Positions 9,489-17,792 of a DNA stretch of 64,000 nucleotides are shown here, in pieces (position 1 is the stretch's first letter; each line of letters begins with the position of its first letter). Below the pieces are notes generated by a model. That model searched no databases. It saw nothing but the letters and a program-made list of their open reading frames with translations, and was not told the origin of the DNA. The translations under genes and the position numbers were made by a program. This DNA comes from Streptomyces sp. PCS3-D2 (GTDB taxonomy: Bacteria; Actinomycetota; Actinomycetes; Streptomycetales; Streptomycetaceae): assembly GCF_000612545.2 (NCBI RefSeq), contig NZ_CP097800.1:4910501-4974500 (forward strand). Reading direction: 5' to 3'.

Positions 9489-10343
9489 ATGGAGTGGACC
9501 CGGCTGAGCGTGCTGGAGCTCGATCCGGGGGAGGCGTACCGGTTCCCGTCGGGGGACTGCGAGTGGATCGTGCTCCCGCTGTCGGGCGGCTGCGAGGTCC
9601 GCTGCCGGGTCCTGCCCGGACCCGGGGGCGCCGACCCCGCGGCGGAGCAGCACGTCTTCGAACTGCGCGGCCGCAAGGGGGTCTTCGGTGGACCCACCGA
9701 CTTCGCGTACCTGCCCCGCGATGCGCACACGGAGATCCGCTCCGCCGCGGGCGGCAGGTTCGCTCTCGCGGGTGCCCGCTGCCCGCGCCGCCTGCCCCCG
9801 CGGTACGGACCGGCCGAGGGCGTGAGCGTCGAGTTGCGCGGCGCCGGCCGGTGCTCGCGGCAGGTCAACAACTTCGCCGCCGCGGGCCCGGAGGGCTTCG
9901 ACTGCGACCGGCTGATCGCCGTCGAGGTGCTCACCCCCGGCGGGAACTGGTCCTCGTACCCGCCCCACAAGCACGACGAGCACCACCCCGGCGAGGAGTC
10001 CCGCCTGGAGGAGATCTACTACTTCGAGATCTCCCCCCACGGGGACACCCCCGGCCTCGGGTACCAGCGCGTCACGCCCTCCCCGGCCGGGAAGACCGAC
10101 ATCCTGGCCGAGGTGCGGACCGGCGACGCCGTGCTGATCCCCGATGGCTGGCACGGCCCGTCCATGGCCGTCCCCGGGCACGACATGTACTACCTGAACG
10201 TGATGGCCGGACCGGGCGGCGGGCCGCGGGAGTGGCTGATCCGCGACCACCCCGACCACGGCTGGATCCGCGACACCTGGGCGGGGCAGGACGTCGACCC
10301 CCGGCTGCCCTTCCCCCGAGCAGGAACGGAGGACCACCGATGA
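9489..10343 (+). CDS. iolB: 5-deoxy-glucuronate isomerase
   Basis: A 284-residue bicupin enzyme converting 5-deoxy-glucuronate to 2-deoxy-5-keto-gluconate, the substrate of IolC. Metal-binding cupin residues are visible in SYPPHKHDEHHPGEESRLEE followed by IYYFEI. ATG 9489 follows the iolC stop by 7 bases and leaves a weak SD; in-frame GTG 9474, overlapping the iolC stop, is an alternative that would imply coupling. The 3' end overlaps iolD as ATGA. Confidence 0.9.
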   Translation: MEWTRLSVLELDPGEAYRFPSGDCEWIVLPLSGGCEVRCRVLPGPGGADPAAEQHVFELRGRKGVFGGPTDFAYLPRDAHTEIRSAAGGRFALAGARCPRRLPPRYGPAEGVSVELRGAGRCSRQVNNFAAAGPEGFDCDRLIAVEVLTPGGNWSSYPPHKHDEHHPGEESRLEEIYYFEISPHGDTPGLGYQRVTPSPAGKTDILAEVRTGDAVLIPDGWHGPSMAVPGHDMYYLNVMAGPGGGPREWLIRDHPDHGWIRDTWAGQDVDPRLPFPRAGTEDHR

Positions 10344-12223
10344 GGCTCACCGTCGCCCAGGCGCTCGTACGCTTCCTCGCCGCCCAGTACACCGAGCGCG
10401 ACGGCCGCCGCCACCGGCTGATCGCCGCCACCTGGGGGATCTTCGGGCACGGCAACGTGGCCGGCATCGGCCAGGCCCTGCTGGAGACCGGCGGGACCGG
10501 GCCCGGCGCCATGCCCTTCCTCCAGGGCCGCAACGAACAGGCCATGGTGCACGCCGCCGTCGGCTACGCCCGCCAGAGCGGCCGGCTCTCCACCCACGCG
10601 GTCACCACGTCCATCGGCCCCGGTGCCACCAACCTCGTCACCGGCGCCGCCCTCGCCACGATCAACCGGATCCCGGTCCTCCTGCTGCCCGGTGACACCT
10701 TCGCGACCCGGCCCGCCGATCCGGTCCTCCAGCAGCTGGAGGTCCCGTACGCCGGTGACGTCTCCGTCAACGACGCCCTGCGGCCCGTCTCCCGCCACTT
10801 CGACCGGGTCACCCGGCCCGAGGCCCTGATCCCGGCCGCCCTCCAGGCCGTACGCGTCCTCACCGACCCGGTGCAGACCGGCGCCGTCACCCTCGCGCTG
10901 CCGCAGGACGTGCAGGCGGAGGCCTACGACTGGCCCGCGGAGTTCTTCGCCGAGCGCGTCTGGACGGTGCGCCGTCCGCGGCCCGACCGCGCCGAACTCG
11001 CAGCCGCCGCGGACGCCGTACGGCGCGCCGCGCGCCCGCTGGTCGTCGCCGGCGGCGGAATCCGGCACAGCGCGGCCCAGGACTCCCTCGCCGCCCTCGC
11101 CGAGGCCACCGGGATCCCGGTGGCCGTCACGCAGGCGGGCAAGGGCGTGCTGCCTCACGGCCATCCCGCCGACGTCGGCGGGATCGGCCACACCGGAACG
11201 GCCACCGCTGCCGCTCTCGCCCGGGAGGCCGACCTGGTCCTCGCCGCCGGGACCCGGCTCAGCGACTTCACCACCGCCTCGGCGACCCTCTTCCAGAACC
11301 CGGCCGTCCGGTTCGTCGGGCTCAACCTGGATCCGTACGACGCCCACAAGCTCGCCGCCCGCCCGCTGGTCGCCGATGCCCGCGAGGCCCTCGACGCCCT
11401 CCGGGAGGCGCTGGCCGGCCACCGCGTGGACGCCGGCTACGAGGCGGCGTACCGGCAGGAGGCCGCCCGCTGGGAGGCCCGCGTGGACCGGGCCTACGCC
11501 GTACCCGCGCCCGAGGAGGAGCTCCCGCCCACCCAGGCCCAGGTGCTCGGGCTCCTCGACCGCCTCGTCGACGGCTCCGACATCCTGGTCAACGCGGCCG
11601 GCTCGCTCCCCGGTGACCTGCACAAGCTGTGGCGGGCCCGGTCCGCGGACCAGTACCACCTGGAGTACGGCTACTCCTGCATGGGCTACGAGATCCCGGC
11701 CGCCCTCGGGGTCGCGCTCGCCGCCCCCGGCCGGCCCGTGTGGGCGCTGGTCGGCGACGGTACCTACCTGATGAACCCGACCGAGATCGTCACCGCCGTC
11801 CAGGAGGGCGTCCCCATCAGGGTGGTCGTCCTCGACAACCACGGCTACGCCTCCATCGGCGGCCTCTCGGGGGCGGTGGGCGCCGAGGGCTTCGGCACCG
11901 CCTACCGCTTCCGGGCGTCCGACGGCGCGTACACCGGAGACCCCCTCCCGGTGGACCTGGCCGCCAACGCGGCCTCTCTCGGAATGGCCGTGATCCGCGC
12001 CCACACCGTACGTGACCTGCGGGAAGCCCTCGCCGAGGCCCGTTCGGCGACGCGCCCCACATGTGTCTACGTACAGACCCGAACGCCCGACACTGTGTCG
12101 GGCCCACCCCCGGCACCGGCGTGGTGGGATGTTCCTGTGGCCGAGACCGCGACCCGCAAGGCGGCGTCCCGGGCCCGTGAAGAGTACGACCGGCAAGCCG
12201 CGCAGCGACGTCGCCATCTGTGA
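10340..12223 (+). CDS. iolD: 3D-(3,5/4)-trihydroxycyclohexane-1,2-dione hydrolase
   Basis: A 627-residue thiamine-diphosphate enzyme that cleaves the ring of THcHDO to 5-deoxy-glucuronate. It has the three-domain acetolactate-synthase-like layout: N-terminal pyrimidine-binding domain with the catalytic Glu region (MPFLQGRNEQAMVHAA), a central domain, and the C-terminal TPP domain with GDGTYLMNPTEIVTAV and VVLDNHGY. The start codon overlaps the iolB stop (ATGA), and GGAGG is present upstream. Downstream, mmsA begins 13 bases after the stop. Confidence 0.93.
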   Translation: MRLTVAQALVRFLAAQYTERDGRRHRLIAATWGIFGHGNVAGIGQALLETGGTGPGAMPFLQGRNEQAMVHAAVGYARQSGRLSTHAVTTSIGPGATNLVTGAALATINRIPVLLLPGDTFATRPADPVLQQLEVPYAGDVSVNDALRPVSRHFDRVTRPEALIPAALQAVRVLTDPVQTGAVTLALPQDVQAEAYDWPAEFFAERVWTVRRPRPDRAELAAAADAVRRAARPLVVAGGGIRHSAAQDSLAALAEATGIPVAVTQAGKGVLPHGHPADVGGIGHTGTATAAALAREADLVLAAGTRLSDFTTASATLFQNPAVRFVGLNLDPYDAHKLAARPLVADAREALDALREALAGHRVDAGYEAAYRQEAARWEARVDRAYAVPAPEEELPPTQAQVLGLLDRLVDGSDILVNAAGSLPGDLHKLWRARSADQYHLEYGYSCMGYEIPAALGVALAAPGRPVWALVGDGTYLMNPTEIVTAVQEGVPIRVVVLDNHGYASIGGLSGAVGAEGFGTAYRFRASDGAYTGDPLPVDLAANAASLGMAVIRAHTVRDLREALAEARSATRPTCVYVQTRTPDTVSGPPPAPAWWDVPVAETATRKAASRAREEYDRQAAQRRRHL

Positions 12224-12236
12224 AGGAGCAATAGGC

Positions 12237-13736
12237 ATGAAGACCGTCAACCACTGGATCGGTGGCAAGACCGTCGAGGGCGCGTCGGGCACCTACGGTC
12301 CGGTCACCGACCCGGCCACCGGCGAGGTCACCACGCAGGTCGCCCTCGCCTCGGCCGAGGAGGTCGACGCCGCGGTACAGGTCGCCAAGGAGGCCTTCCT
12401 GTCCTGGGGCCAGTCCTCGCTGGCCGCCCGTACCAAGGTGCTGTTCGCCTACCGGGCCCTGCTCGACGCCAACCGCGACGCCGTCGCCGAGCTGATCACC
12501 GCCGAGCACGGCAAGGTCCACTCGGACGCGCTGGGCGAGGTCGCCCGCGGCCTTGAGATCGTCGAGCTGGCCTGCGGGATCACCACACAGCTCAAGGGCG
12601 AGCTGTCGACGTCGGTCTCCAACCGGGTGGACGTGGCCGCCATCCGCCAGCCGCTCGGCGTCGTCGCGGGCATCACGCCCTTCAACTTCCCGGCGATGGT
12701 CCCGATGTGGATGTTCCCGCTGGCCATCGCCTGCGGCAACACCTTCGTCCTCAAGCCGAGCGAGAAGGACCCGTCGGCGTCCAACAAGCTGGCCGAGCTG
12801 ATGGCCGAAGCCGGTCTGCCGGCCGGCGTACTGAACGTCGTCCACGGCGACAAGGCGGCCGTCGACGCGCTGCTCGCCCACCCCGACGTGGCGGCCGTCT
12901 CCTTCGTCGGCTCCACGCCGATCGCCCGCCACATCCACACCACCGCCTCCGCCCACGGCAAGCGCGTGCAAGCGCTCGGCGGTGCCAAGAACCACATGCT
13001 GGTCCTGCCCGACGCCGACCTGGACGCGGCCGCCGACGCGGCGGTCTCCGCCGCCTACGGCTCGGCCGGTGAGCGCTGCATGGCCATCTCCGCCGTCGTC
13101 GCCGTCGGCTCCATCGGCGACGCCCTCGTCGACAAGATCCGCGAGCGGGCCGAGAAGATCAAGATCGGCCCCGGCAACGACCCGGCCTCCGAGATGGGCC
13201 CGCTGATCACGGCCGCCCACCGCGACAAGGTCGCCTCGTACGTGAAGGGCGCGGCGGCGCAGGGCGCCGACGTGGTCCTGGACGGCACCGGATACACGGT
13301 CGAGGGCAAGGAGAACGGCCACTGGATCGGCCTCTCCCTGCTCGACCACGTCCGCACCGACTCCGACGCCTACCGCGACGAGATCTTCGGCCCGGTGCTG
13401 TGCGTCCTGCGCGCCGAAACCTACGAAGAGGGCGTGGCCCTCATCAACGCCTCGCCGTTCGGCAACGGCACCGCGATCTTCACCCGCGACGGCGGCGCCG
13501 CCCGCCGCTTCCAGTTGGAGATCGAGGCGGGCATGGTCGGCGTCAACGTCCCGATCCCGGTGCCGGTGGGCTACCACTCCTTCGGCGGCTGGAAGGACTC
13601 GCTCTTCGGCGACCACCACATCTACGGCAACGACGGCATCCACTTCTACACCCGCGGCAAGGTCGTCACGACCCGCTGGCCGGACCCCTCGGACGCCCCC
13701 GCCGGCGTGGACCTGGGCTTCCCGCGCAACCACTGA
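12237..13736 (+). CDS. mmsA: Methylmalonate-semialdehyde dehydrogenase (CoA-acylating)
   Basis: A 499-residue aldehyde dehydrogenase. In inositol catabolism (IolA/MmsA) it converts malonate semialdehyde to acetyl-CoA and CO2; in valine breakdown it makes propionyl-CoA. MmsA features seen are GVVAGITPFNFPAMVPMWMF, FVGSTPIARHI, the catalytic Cys in GSAGERCMAIS, and the C-terminal FGGWKDSLFGDHHIYG. AAGGAG precedes ATG 12237. As last gene of the iolCBD operon it most likely serves as the terminal inositol enzyme. A bidirectional hairpin terminator follows. Confidence 0.94.
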   Translation: MKTVNHWIGGKTVEGASGTYGPVTDPATGEVTTQVALASAEEVDAAVQVAKEAFLSWGQSSLAARTKVLFAYRALLDANRDAVAELITAEHGKVHSDALGEVARGLEIVELACGITTQLKGELSTSVSNRVDVAAIRQPLGVVAGITPFNFPAMVPMWMFPLAIACGNTFVLKPSEKDPSASNKLAELMAEAGLPAGVLNVVHGDKAAVDALLAHPDVAAVSFVGSTPIARHIHTTASAHGKRVQALGGAKNHMLVLPDADLDAAADAAVSAAYGSAGERCMAISAVVAVGSIGDALVDKIRERAEKIKIGPGNDPASEMGPLITAAHRDKVASYVKGAAAQGADVVLDGTGYTVEGKENGHWIGLSLLDHVRTDSDAYRDEIFGPVLCVLRAETYEEGVALINASPFGNGTAIFTRDGGAARRFQLEIEAGMVGVNVPIPVPVGYHSFGGWKDSLFGDHHIYGNDGIHFYTRGKVVTTRWPDPSDAPAGVDLGFPRNH

Positions 13737-13745
13737 TCCACGCCC

Positions 13746-13776
13746 CCGCCCCCCGCGACCTCACCGCGGGGGGCGG
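13746..13776. terminator. Bidirectional terminator between convergent mmsA and hydrolase gene
   Basis: CCGCCCCCCGCG and CGCGGGGGGCGG form a perfect 12-bp stem with a 7-base loop in the 58-base gap between converging genes, so it can end transcripts from both sides. Confidence 0.75.
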
Positions 13777-13794
13777 GTTCCGTGTTGCGGCGGG

Positions 13795-15018
13795 TCAGAA
13801 CCTCGACCAGACGTCCGACGCGGCCGCGCCGGCCCGGACCGCGTCGCCGTGGCCGTAGCCCGGGACCACGTCGAAGGAGACGTGCGCGTTGCCGCCCGCG
13901 CGGATCAGCTCCGCACCGCGCGGGTGGTCGCCCCGGCCCAGCTCGGTGTTGAGCCAGACCACCTCCGCGGTGATGCGGTTCCAGGCGATCCGGTACGTGT
14001 CCTCGTCGCCCGCCCAGACCGCCGCCAGATCCCGCAGCAGCGCCGCCGGAAGCAGGCCGCTGCCGAGGGCCGCGGTCGCCGCATGCCAGGTCGCCAGAGA
14101 GGTCCGGGTCAGGGCGAAGCGGTCCTCGGCGGGAGTCGCTCCGAAGTCGTAGGTCCCGGCGGAGCGCCCCTGGGTGTGGATCCAGTTCGTGGGCCCCGGA
14201 AGCGCGGCCGTGCGGATCAGGGCGAAGTGGGCGAGTCCGGCCTGGGTGAAGCGCAACGTCCGGTCCGGCGGCCACGGCGCCGGGGAGACGCCGTCCGGAT
14301 CGGCCACCGCCTTCGAGATCAGGGCCGCGAGCCCCGGATCGACCCCGGGGACGCCCTGTGCGAGCTGGGTGGCGTACGCGTCCCGGGCGTCGGCCGCCCG
14401 CAGCGCGAGATCGCCCGTGTAGGGCCCGGTCGTGTCCAGGGCCACCACCCGGCGCAGCCGGGGCGAGGCGTCGTGCGAGGCCGCGTCCAGCGCGAGGGCG
14501 GCCCCCGCCGCGTGCCCCACGTACGCGTAGGGGAGTCCCAGTTCGCAATCCAGCGCGTCCACCACCCGGGCGAGGTCCCGGCGGTGCGCTTCGAGGCCCC
14601 AGGCGGCGGAGACGTCGGCGGGAGCGGCGGCGTCCTCGCGCGGGGTGACCCCGACGACGAGCAGGCCCCGGCGGCGCAGCGTGTGGGCGAGGTTGCGCTC
14701 ACCCCGGCCGCCCTCGGTGACCACACCATGCGGAGCGCCCGCATTGGCCGGAATGATCGGAGTGATCGGAGTGAAGAATTCCGCCGCGAAGTTCAGTCCG
14801 CCGCCGGGCAGCAGGTACGCGATCCCCTCCGGTTCCCGGGCCGTGTCCGCGACCACGTCCACCGTGACGGGGGCCGGGCCGCCGTCGTCGAGCGGGAGGG
14901 TGAGGCGGATCCAGCCGTCGCCGGGCAGGTAGGCAGCGGTGCCGGTGCCCAAGGCGCGCTCGATGCGGGTCAGCAGTCCGATGCCCCCGGCCGCGTCGCC
15001 GTGCTGTCGTTCCCTCAC
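13795..15018 (-). CDS. Alpha/beta-hydrolase-fold protein with altered nucleophile elbow
   Basis: A 407-residue protein with no signal peptide. The central part looks like an alpha/beta hydrolase: beta-strand LPYAYVGHAAGAALALD followed by the nucleophile-elbow helix, and a C-terminal VVPGYGHGDAV that could supply the catalytic His. The expected GxSxG elbow reads GHAAG, with Ala where Ser should be, so classical serine-hydrolase catalysis looks impossible. It may bind rather than cleave, or use another residue. It is transcribed in the same direction as the WxL-like pair upstream (59-base gap), suggesting a link to the cell surface. The fold assignment is inference from short motifs. Confidence 0.55.
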   Translation of the reverse strand: MRERQHGDAAGGIGLLTRIERALGTGTAAYLPGDGWIRLTLPLDDGGPAPVTVDVVADTAREPEGIAYLLPGGGLNFAAEFFTPITPIIPANAGAPHGVVTEGGRGERNLAHTLRRRGLLVVGVTPREDAAAPADVSAAWGLEAHRRDLARVVDALDCELGLPYAYVGHAAGAALALDAASHDASPRLRRVVALDTTGPYTGDLALRAADARDAYATQLAQGVPGVDPGLAALISKAVADPDGVSPAPWPPDRTLRFTQAGLAHFALIRTAALPGPTNWIHTQGRSAGTYDFGATPAEDRFALTRTSLATWHAATAALGSGLLPAALLRDLAAVWAGDEDTYRIAWNRITAEVVWLNTELGRGDHPRGAELIRAGGNAHVSFDVVPGYGHGDAVRAGAAASDVWSRF

Positions 15019-15077
15019 AGGTGTCCCCCTTGAGCCGGTGATGGCCGAATACCGTCACCTGGGGACACCCTTGCCGG

Positions 15078-16178
15078 TCAGCGCCTTCCAGCCAAGTCCA
15101 GGACGGAATCATCCTGTTCGCTCTCGGCGCGACGGCGGCCGCGCAGCACCCGCACGGTGATGCCCGCGCCCGCCAGGACCAGCAGCAGGCCGGCGGCCGG
15201 CCAGGGAACGGCGACGAACTCGGTCTCGGACCGGGAGGTGAGACCGGGGTGGGCGGCGGCACCCGCCGTGACTCTGACGGTCACCCGGTCCGACTGGGGC
15301 GCGTCCGGCCACGGTTCGGTCAGCTCGATCCGCCGGCCCGGCAGCAGCGTCAGCTTCAGTTCCCGTGCCGGCCGGTCCAGCACCCGGCGGCCGAACAGTC
15401 CCTCCGCGGACACCGCCACCGTCGGCTCGACCACCACGTTGCCACGGTTGACGAGCGTGTAGCGGACCGTGGCGCGGGCCTCCCGCACCCAGGGCAGCAG
15501 CGGCGCGGACCGGGTGACCCGCACGTCCTCCACGCTCAGCCCGGGCGTGACGGGACCCGGCACCCGGAAGTACAGGCGGGCGCCCACCGAACGCCGCACC
15601 CCGACCTGGACCTTGCCGTCCTGCTGTACGCCTTCCACCGCAGTGCCCAGGGCCACGATCCCGCCCACGTGGTCACCGGGCGTCGCGTCCGCCGGGACCC
15701 GCAGGGTGAAGGGGATGTCCTTGCGGCCCCCGGCGGGAACGGTGACGTTGCCCGCCGTCTCCGGCGCCAGGGTGATCCACGCGCCGACGTCCTCCGGCGC
15801 CGTCTCCACCGGCAGTAGCGCGAACGCGCCGCCGTCGGTGGTGTTCACGGCATCGGTGGCGAAGATCCGGAAGGTCAGGTCCCGGTCCGAGGAGTTCAGC
15901 ACCGTCACGCTGTCGGAGAGAGTGGTCCCGGCCGCGCCCTGGTGGAAGAAGTACCCACGGCCGGTCATGGCAGCGCCGGCCGATGGCGTCGGGAACACCG
16001 CCCATGTGCCGTTGTCCGCGGCCGCCGCCGGGCCCGCCGCCAGCGGGCCGGCGCCCAGCAGCAGCCCGAGGAGCAGGCAGCTGAGAAGCAGACCGGGGAG
16101 ACCGGTGCGGGTGCGGGTGCGGGAGTGGCCGGGTATGCGCGTGCGGGAGCGGCCGGGCGTGCTGCTGCGGGTGGGCAT
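15078..16178 (-). CDS. Membrane-anchored WxL-type peptidoglycan-binding domain protein (DUF916-like)
   Basis: A 366-residue exported protein. It has an Arg-rich N-terminus followed by a long hydrophobic segment ending near AAGPAAAADN (residues about 28-54), beta-sandwich domains, and a C-terminal membrane helix (AAGLLLVLAGAGITV) with an RGRRR tail. The segment from WAVFPTPSAG through WITLAP to PADATPGDHVGGIVALG matches the WxL peptidoglycan-binding domain layout seen in Firmicutes surface complexes. The gene follows the secreted WxL-like gene by 92 bases on the same strand with a strong hairpin between. The likely role is holding the upstream secreted partner at the cell wall. Confidence 0.72.
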   Translation of the reverse strand: MPTRSSTPGRSRTRIPGHSRTRTRTGLPGLLLSCLLLGLLLGAGPLAAGPAAAADNGTWAVFPTPSAGAAMTGRGYFFHQGAAGTTLSDSVTVLNSSDRDLTFRIFATDAVNTTDGGAFALLPVETAPEDVGAWITLAPETAGNVTVPAGGRKDIPFTLRVPADATPGDHVGGIVALGTAVEGVQQDGKVQVGVRRSVGARLYFRVPGPVTPGLSVEDVRVTRSAPLLPWVREARATVRYTLVNRGNVVVEPTVAVSAEGLFGRRVLDRPARELKLTLLPGRRIELTEPWPDAPQSDRVTVRVTAGAAAHPGLTSRSETEFVAVPWPAAGLLLVLAGAGITVRVLRGRRRAESEQDDSVLDLAGRR

Positions 16179-16211
16179 GGGCGGTCTCCAGGCGGCGCGG
16201 AGAAGGGGAGG

Positions 16212-16243
16212 GGGTGGTGCGGCGCCGGAGCGCCGCACCACCC
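16212..16243 (-). terminator. Intercistronic hairpin between the WxL-like and DUF916-like genes
   Basis: A perfect 14-bp stem (GGGTGGTGCGGCGC with its complement) and a CGGA tetraloop lie between two same-strand genes. It could terminate part of the transcripts or stabilise the upstream mRNA, giving more of the secreted WxL-like protein than of its membrane partner. Confidence 0.65.
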
Positions 16244-16270
16244 GGGCGGAGCGGGCCGTACGGGTGCCGG

Positions 16271-17566
16271 TCAGGCGATCGAGAAGGTCACGACCGTCTG
16301 GTAGGTGTCGGCGAACATGAACGCCGGGAGCTGGATCATCCCGGCGCCGCCGACGGCGAACTCGCCACCGGTCAGCTCGTCGCCCCCGGCGGCCTGGGAA
16401 GCCACCTTCATCGGGACGTCGGTGATCGCGCCGGGCGTGCCCGCGGTGCAGGTGCTCGGGCTGTCCGGGTTGGTCACGGTGCAGGTCGGCTGGATGCCGA
16501 TCTGCGCCTTCGGCATCGAGTGGCCGGTGGTCTGGTTCAGGAACGGGGTGCGGGTGGCCGTCACGTCCCAGCCGAGCGAGCCGCCGCGGAAGTCCTGGAC
16601 GGTCGCGGCGTTGAAGACGCCGACCACCGACTGGGCCTTGCCGTTGATGGTGACCGAGCCGAAGCTGACCGCCGGCTGGCCGTCCTTCGGGCCCAGGGCG
16701 AGCGGTCCGGGAAGGACCTCGACGTCGACCGGGTTCTTCACGCCCGGCTGCTCCTCCACGAACACGAAGGCCTTGTACGGAGTGATCGAACCATCGATCC
16801 TGATCGCGTCGGCCTTCTTGGTGATCGTGATGTCGCAGGTGGCGGCGCCGGAGGCGTCCGCGGTGCCGGTACCGGTGTCGCCGGTCACCGCCCCGGCGAG
16901 CAGTGCGGAACAGGTGACCGCGCCGGCCGGGAAGTTGGCGCCGCCCACGACGACGGCGGTGCCCGCCGGGCCGCTGTTGGGTGTCAGCTTCGTGGTGACC
17001 GGGTCCTTGGGCAGGGCCTCGACGGCGACCGATCCGAGCGAGGCGCTCGGGCGGGGCGCCGGGGTGCAGGTGGTGGTGAAGACCGACCCGGAGAGGTCCG
17101 CGTCGGTCACCGCCAGGTCGAGGGCGACCTGGACGGTCGTCCCCTCGGTTCCGTCCGGGATCTTGATGGTCCCGGAGAACGGCTTGGGGTCGAGCGGCTG
17201 CCCGGCCACGACCGACACGGTCTCCGGCGGGCTGGTGACCACCTGGGTGGTCGTACCGACCTTGAGGGTGATCCTGGTCGTGTTCACCGTGGTGACGGAG
17301 AACGACGGGATCAGGGGGCTCGCACCCGGGTCGATCGTGATCGGGACGACGTCGCCGGCCTTGGCGCCGTCGGGCAGCGTGACCGTCCAGTCCTGGTTGC
17401 CCGAGCCGTCCGGCTGCGGAGCCGGGGCGTCGCAGTTCTCGAAGACGGCGGTGGTCTTGGTCGCGGCCTGCGCGGAGCCCGCCAGGCCCACCACTGCGCC
17501 GGTCAGGGCCAGCGACAGGGCCCCCGCCCCTGCCAGCACCTTGCGTAGATGCGTTCTCGTAGTCAC
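16271..17566 (-). CDS. Secreted WxL-domain-like surface protein
   Basis: A 431-residue secreted protein. The signal peptide has a KVLAGAGALSLALTGAVVGL core and a probable cleavage after AQA (about residue 34). The rest is rich in Thr, Val, Gly and Pro and predicted all-beta, with an IPT/Ig-like stretch (KLTPNSGPAGTAVVVGGANF) and a C-terminal part with GSLGWDVTATRTPF resembling the WxL motif (W-x-V here rather than W-x-L). Paired genes for a WxL protein and a DUF916-like protein are the known arrangement. GTG 17566 is preceded by AAGGAG. Function beyond surface display is unknown. Confidence 0.65.
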   Translation of the reverse strand: MTTRTHLRKVLAGAGALSLALTGAVVGLAGSAQAATKTTAVFENCDAPAPQPDGSGNQDWTVTLPDGAKAGDVVPITIDPGASPLIPSFSVTTVNTTRITLKVGTTTQVVTSPPETVSVVAGQPLDPKPFSGTIKIPDGTEGTTVQVALDLAVTDADLSGSVFTTTCTPAPRPSASLGSVAVEALPKDPVTTKLTPNSGPAGTAVVVGGANFPAGAVTCSALLAGAVTGDTGTGTADASGAATCDITITKKADAIRIDGSITPYKAFVFVEEQPGVKNPVDVEVLPGPLALGPKDGQPAVSFGSVTINGKAQSVVGVFNAATVQDFRGGSLGWDVTATRTPFLNQTTGHSMPKAQIGIQPTCTVTNPDSPSTCTAGTPGAITDVPMKVASQAAGGDELTGGEFAVGGAGMIQLPAFMFADTYQTVVTFSIA

Positions 17567-17643
17567 TGGGTCGCGACTCCTTCGTCATGACGAACCCTCC
17601 CCCCACCCGCTGTGTGGGGGAGGCCGAGCCGGTGCGGTGGCCG

Positions 17644-17674
17644 ATATTGACGCGTCATGGTGATGAGAAGTCAA
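17644..17674 (-). promoter_or_regulatory. Possible promoter of the WxL-like gene cluster
   Basis: On the minus strand TTGACT (17669-17674) is followed after about 19 bases by CAATAT (17644-17649). The spacing is long for a sigma-70-type promoter. A 5'-leader hairpin (CTCCCCCCAC / GTGTGGGGGAG, 17597-17622) lies between it and the start codon. Confidence 0.3.
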
Positions 17675-17706
17675 TGGCTTGCTTTCCCCTGAAGCACACA
17701 CACATT

Positions 17707-17738
17707 GATGGGCCATCAGAGAGAGGGCGATGGCCCAT
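17707..17738. terminator. Inverted repeat after the subtilase gene
   Basis: GATGGGCCATC and GATGGCCCATC are perfect reverse complements separated by 10 bases, about 55 bases beyond the protease stop. This is probably the protease terminator. Each arm is itself almost palindromic, so an operator for the WxL-like promoter nearby is also possible. Confidence 0.5.
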
Positions 17739-17792
17739 CGCATACCGACCGGTCGGGGTGGACCGGTGCCGGTCTGCCGCCGTCGGCCGAAG

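Noticed and set aside
11817-13733. 638-codon open frame antisense to mmsA
   Set aside because: Val/Gly/Asp/Arg-rich shadow of a conserved aldehyde dehydrogenase; no domain features.
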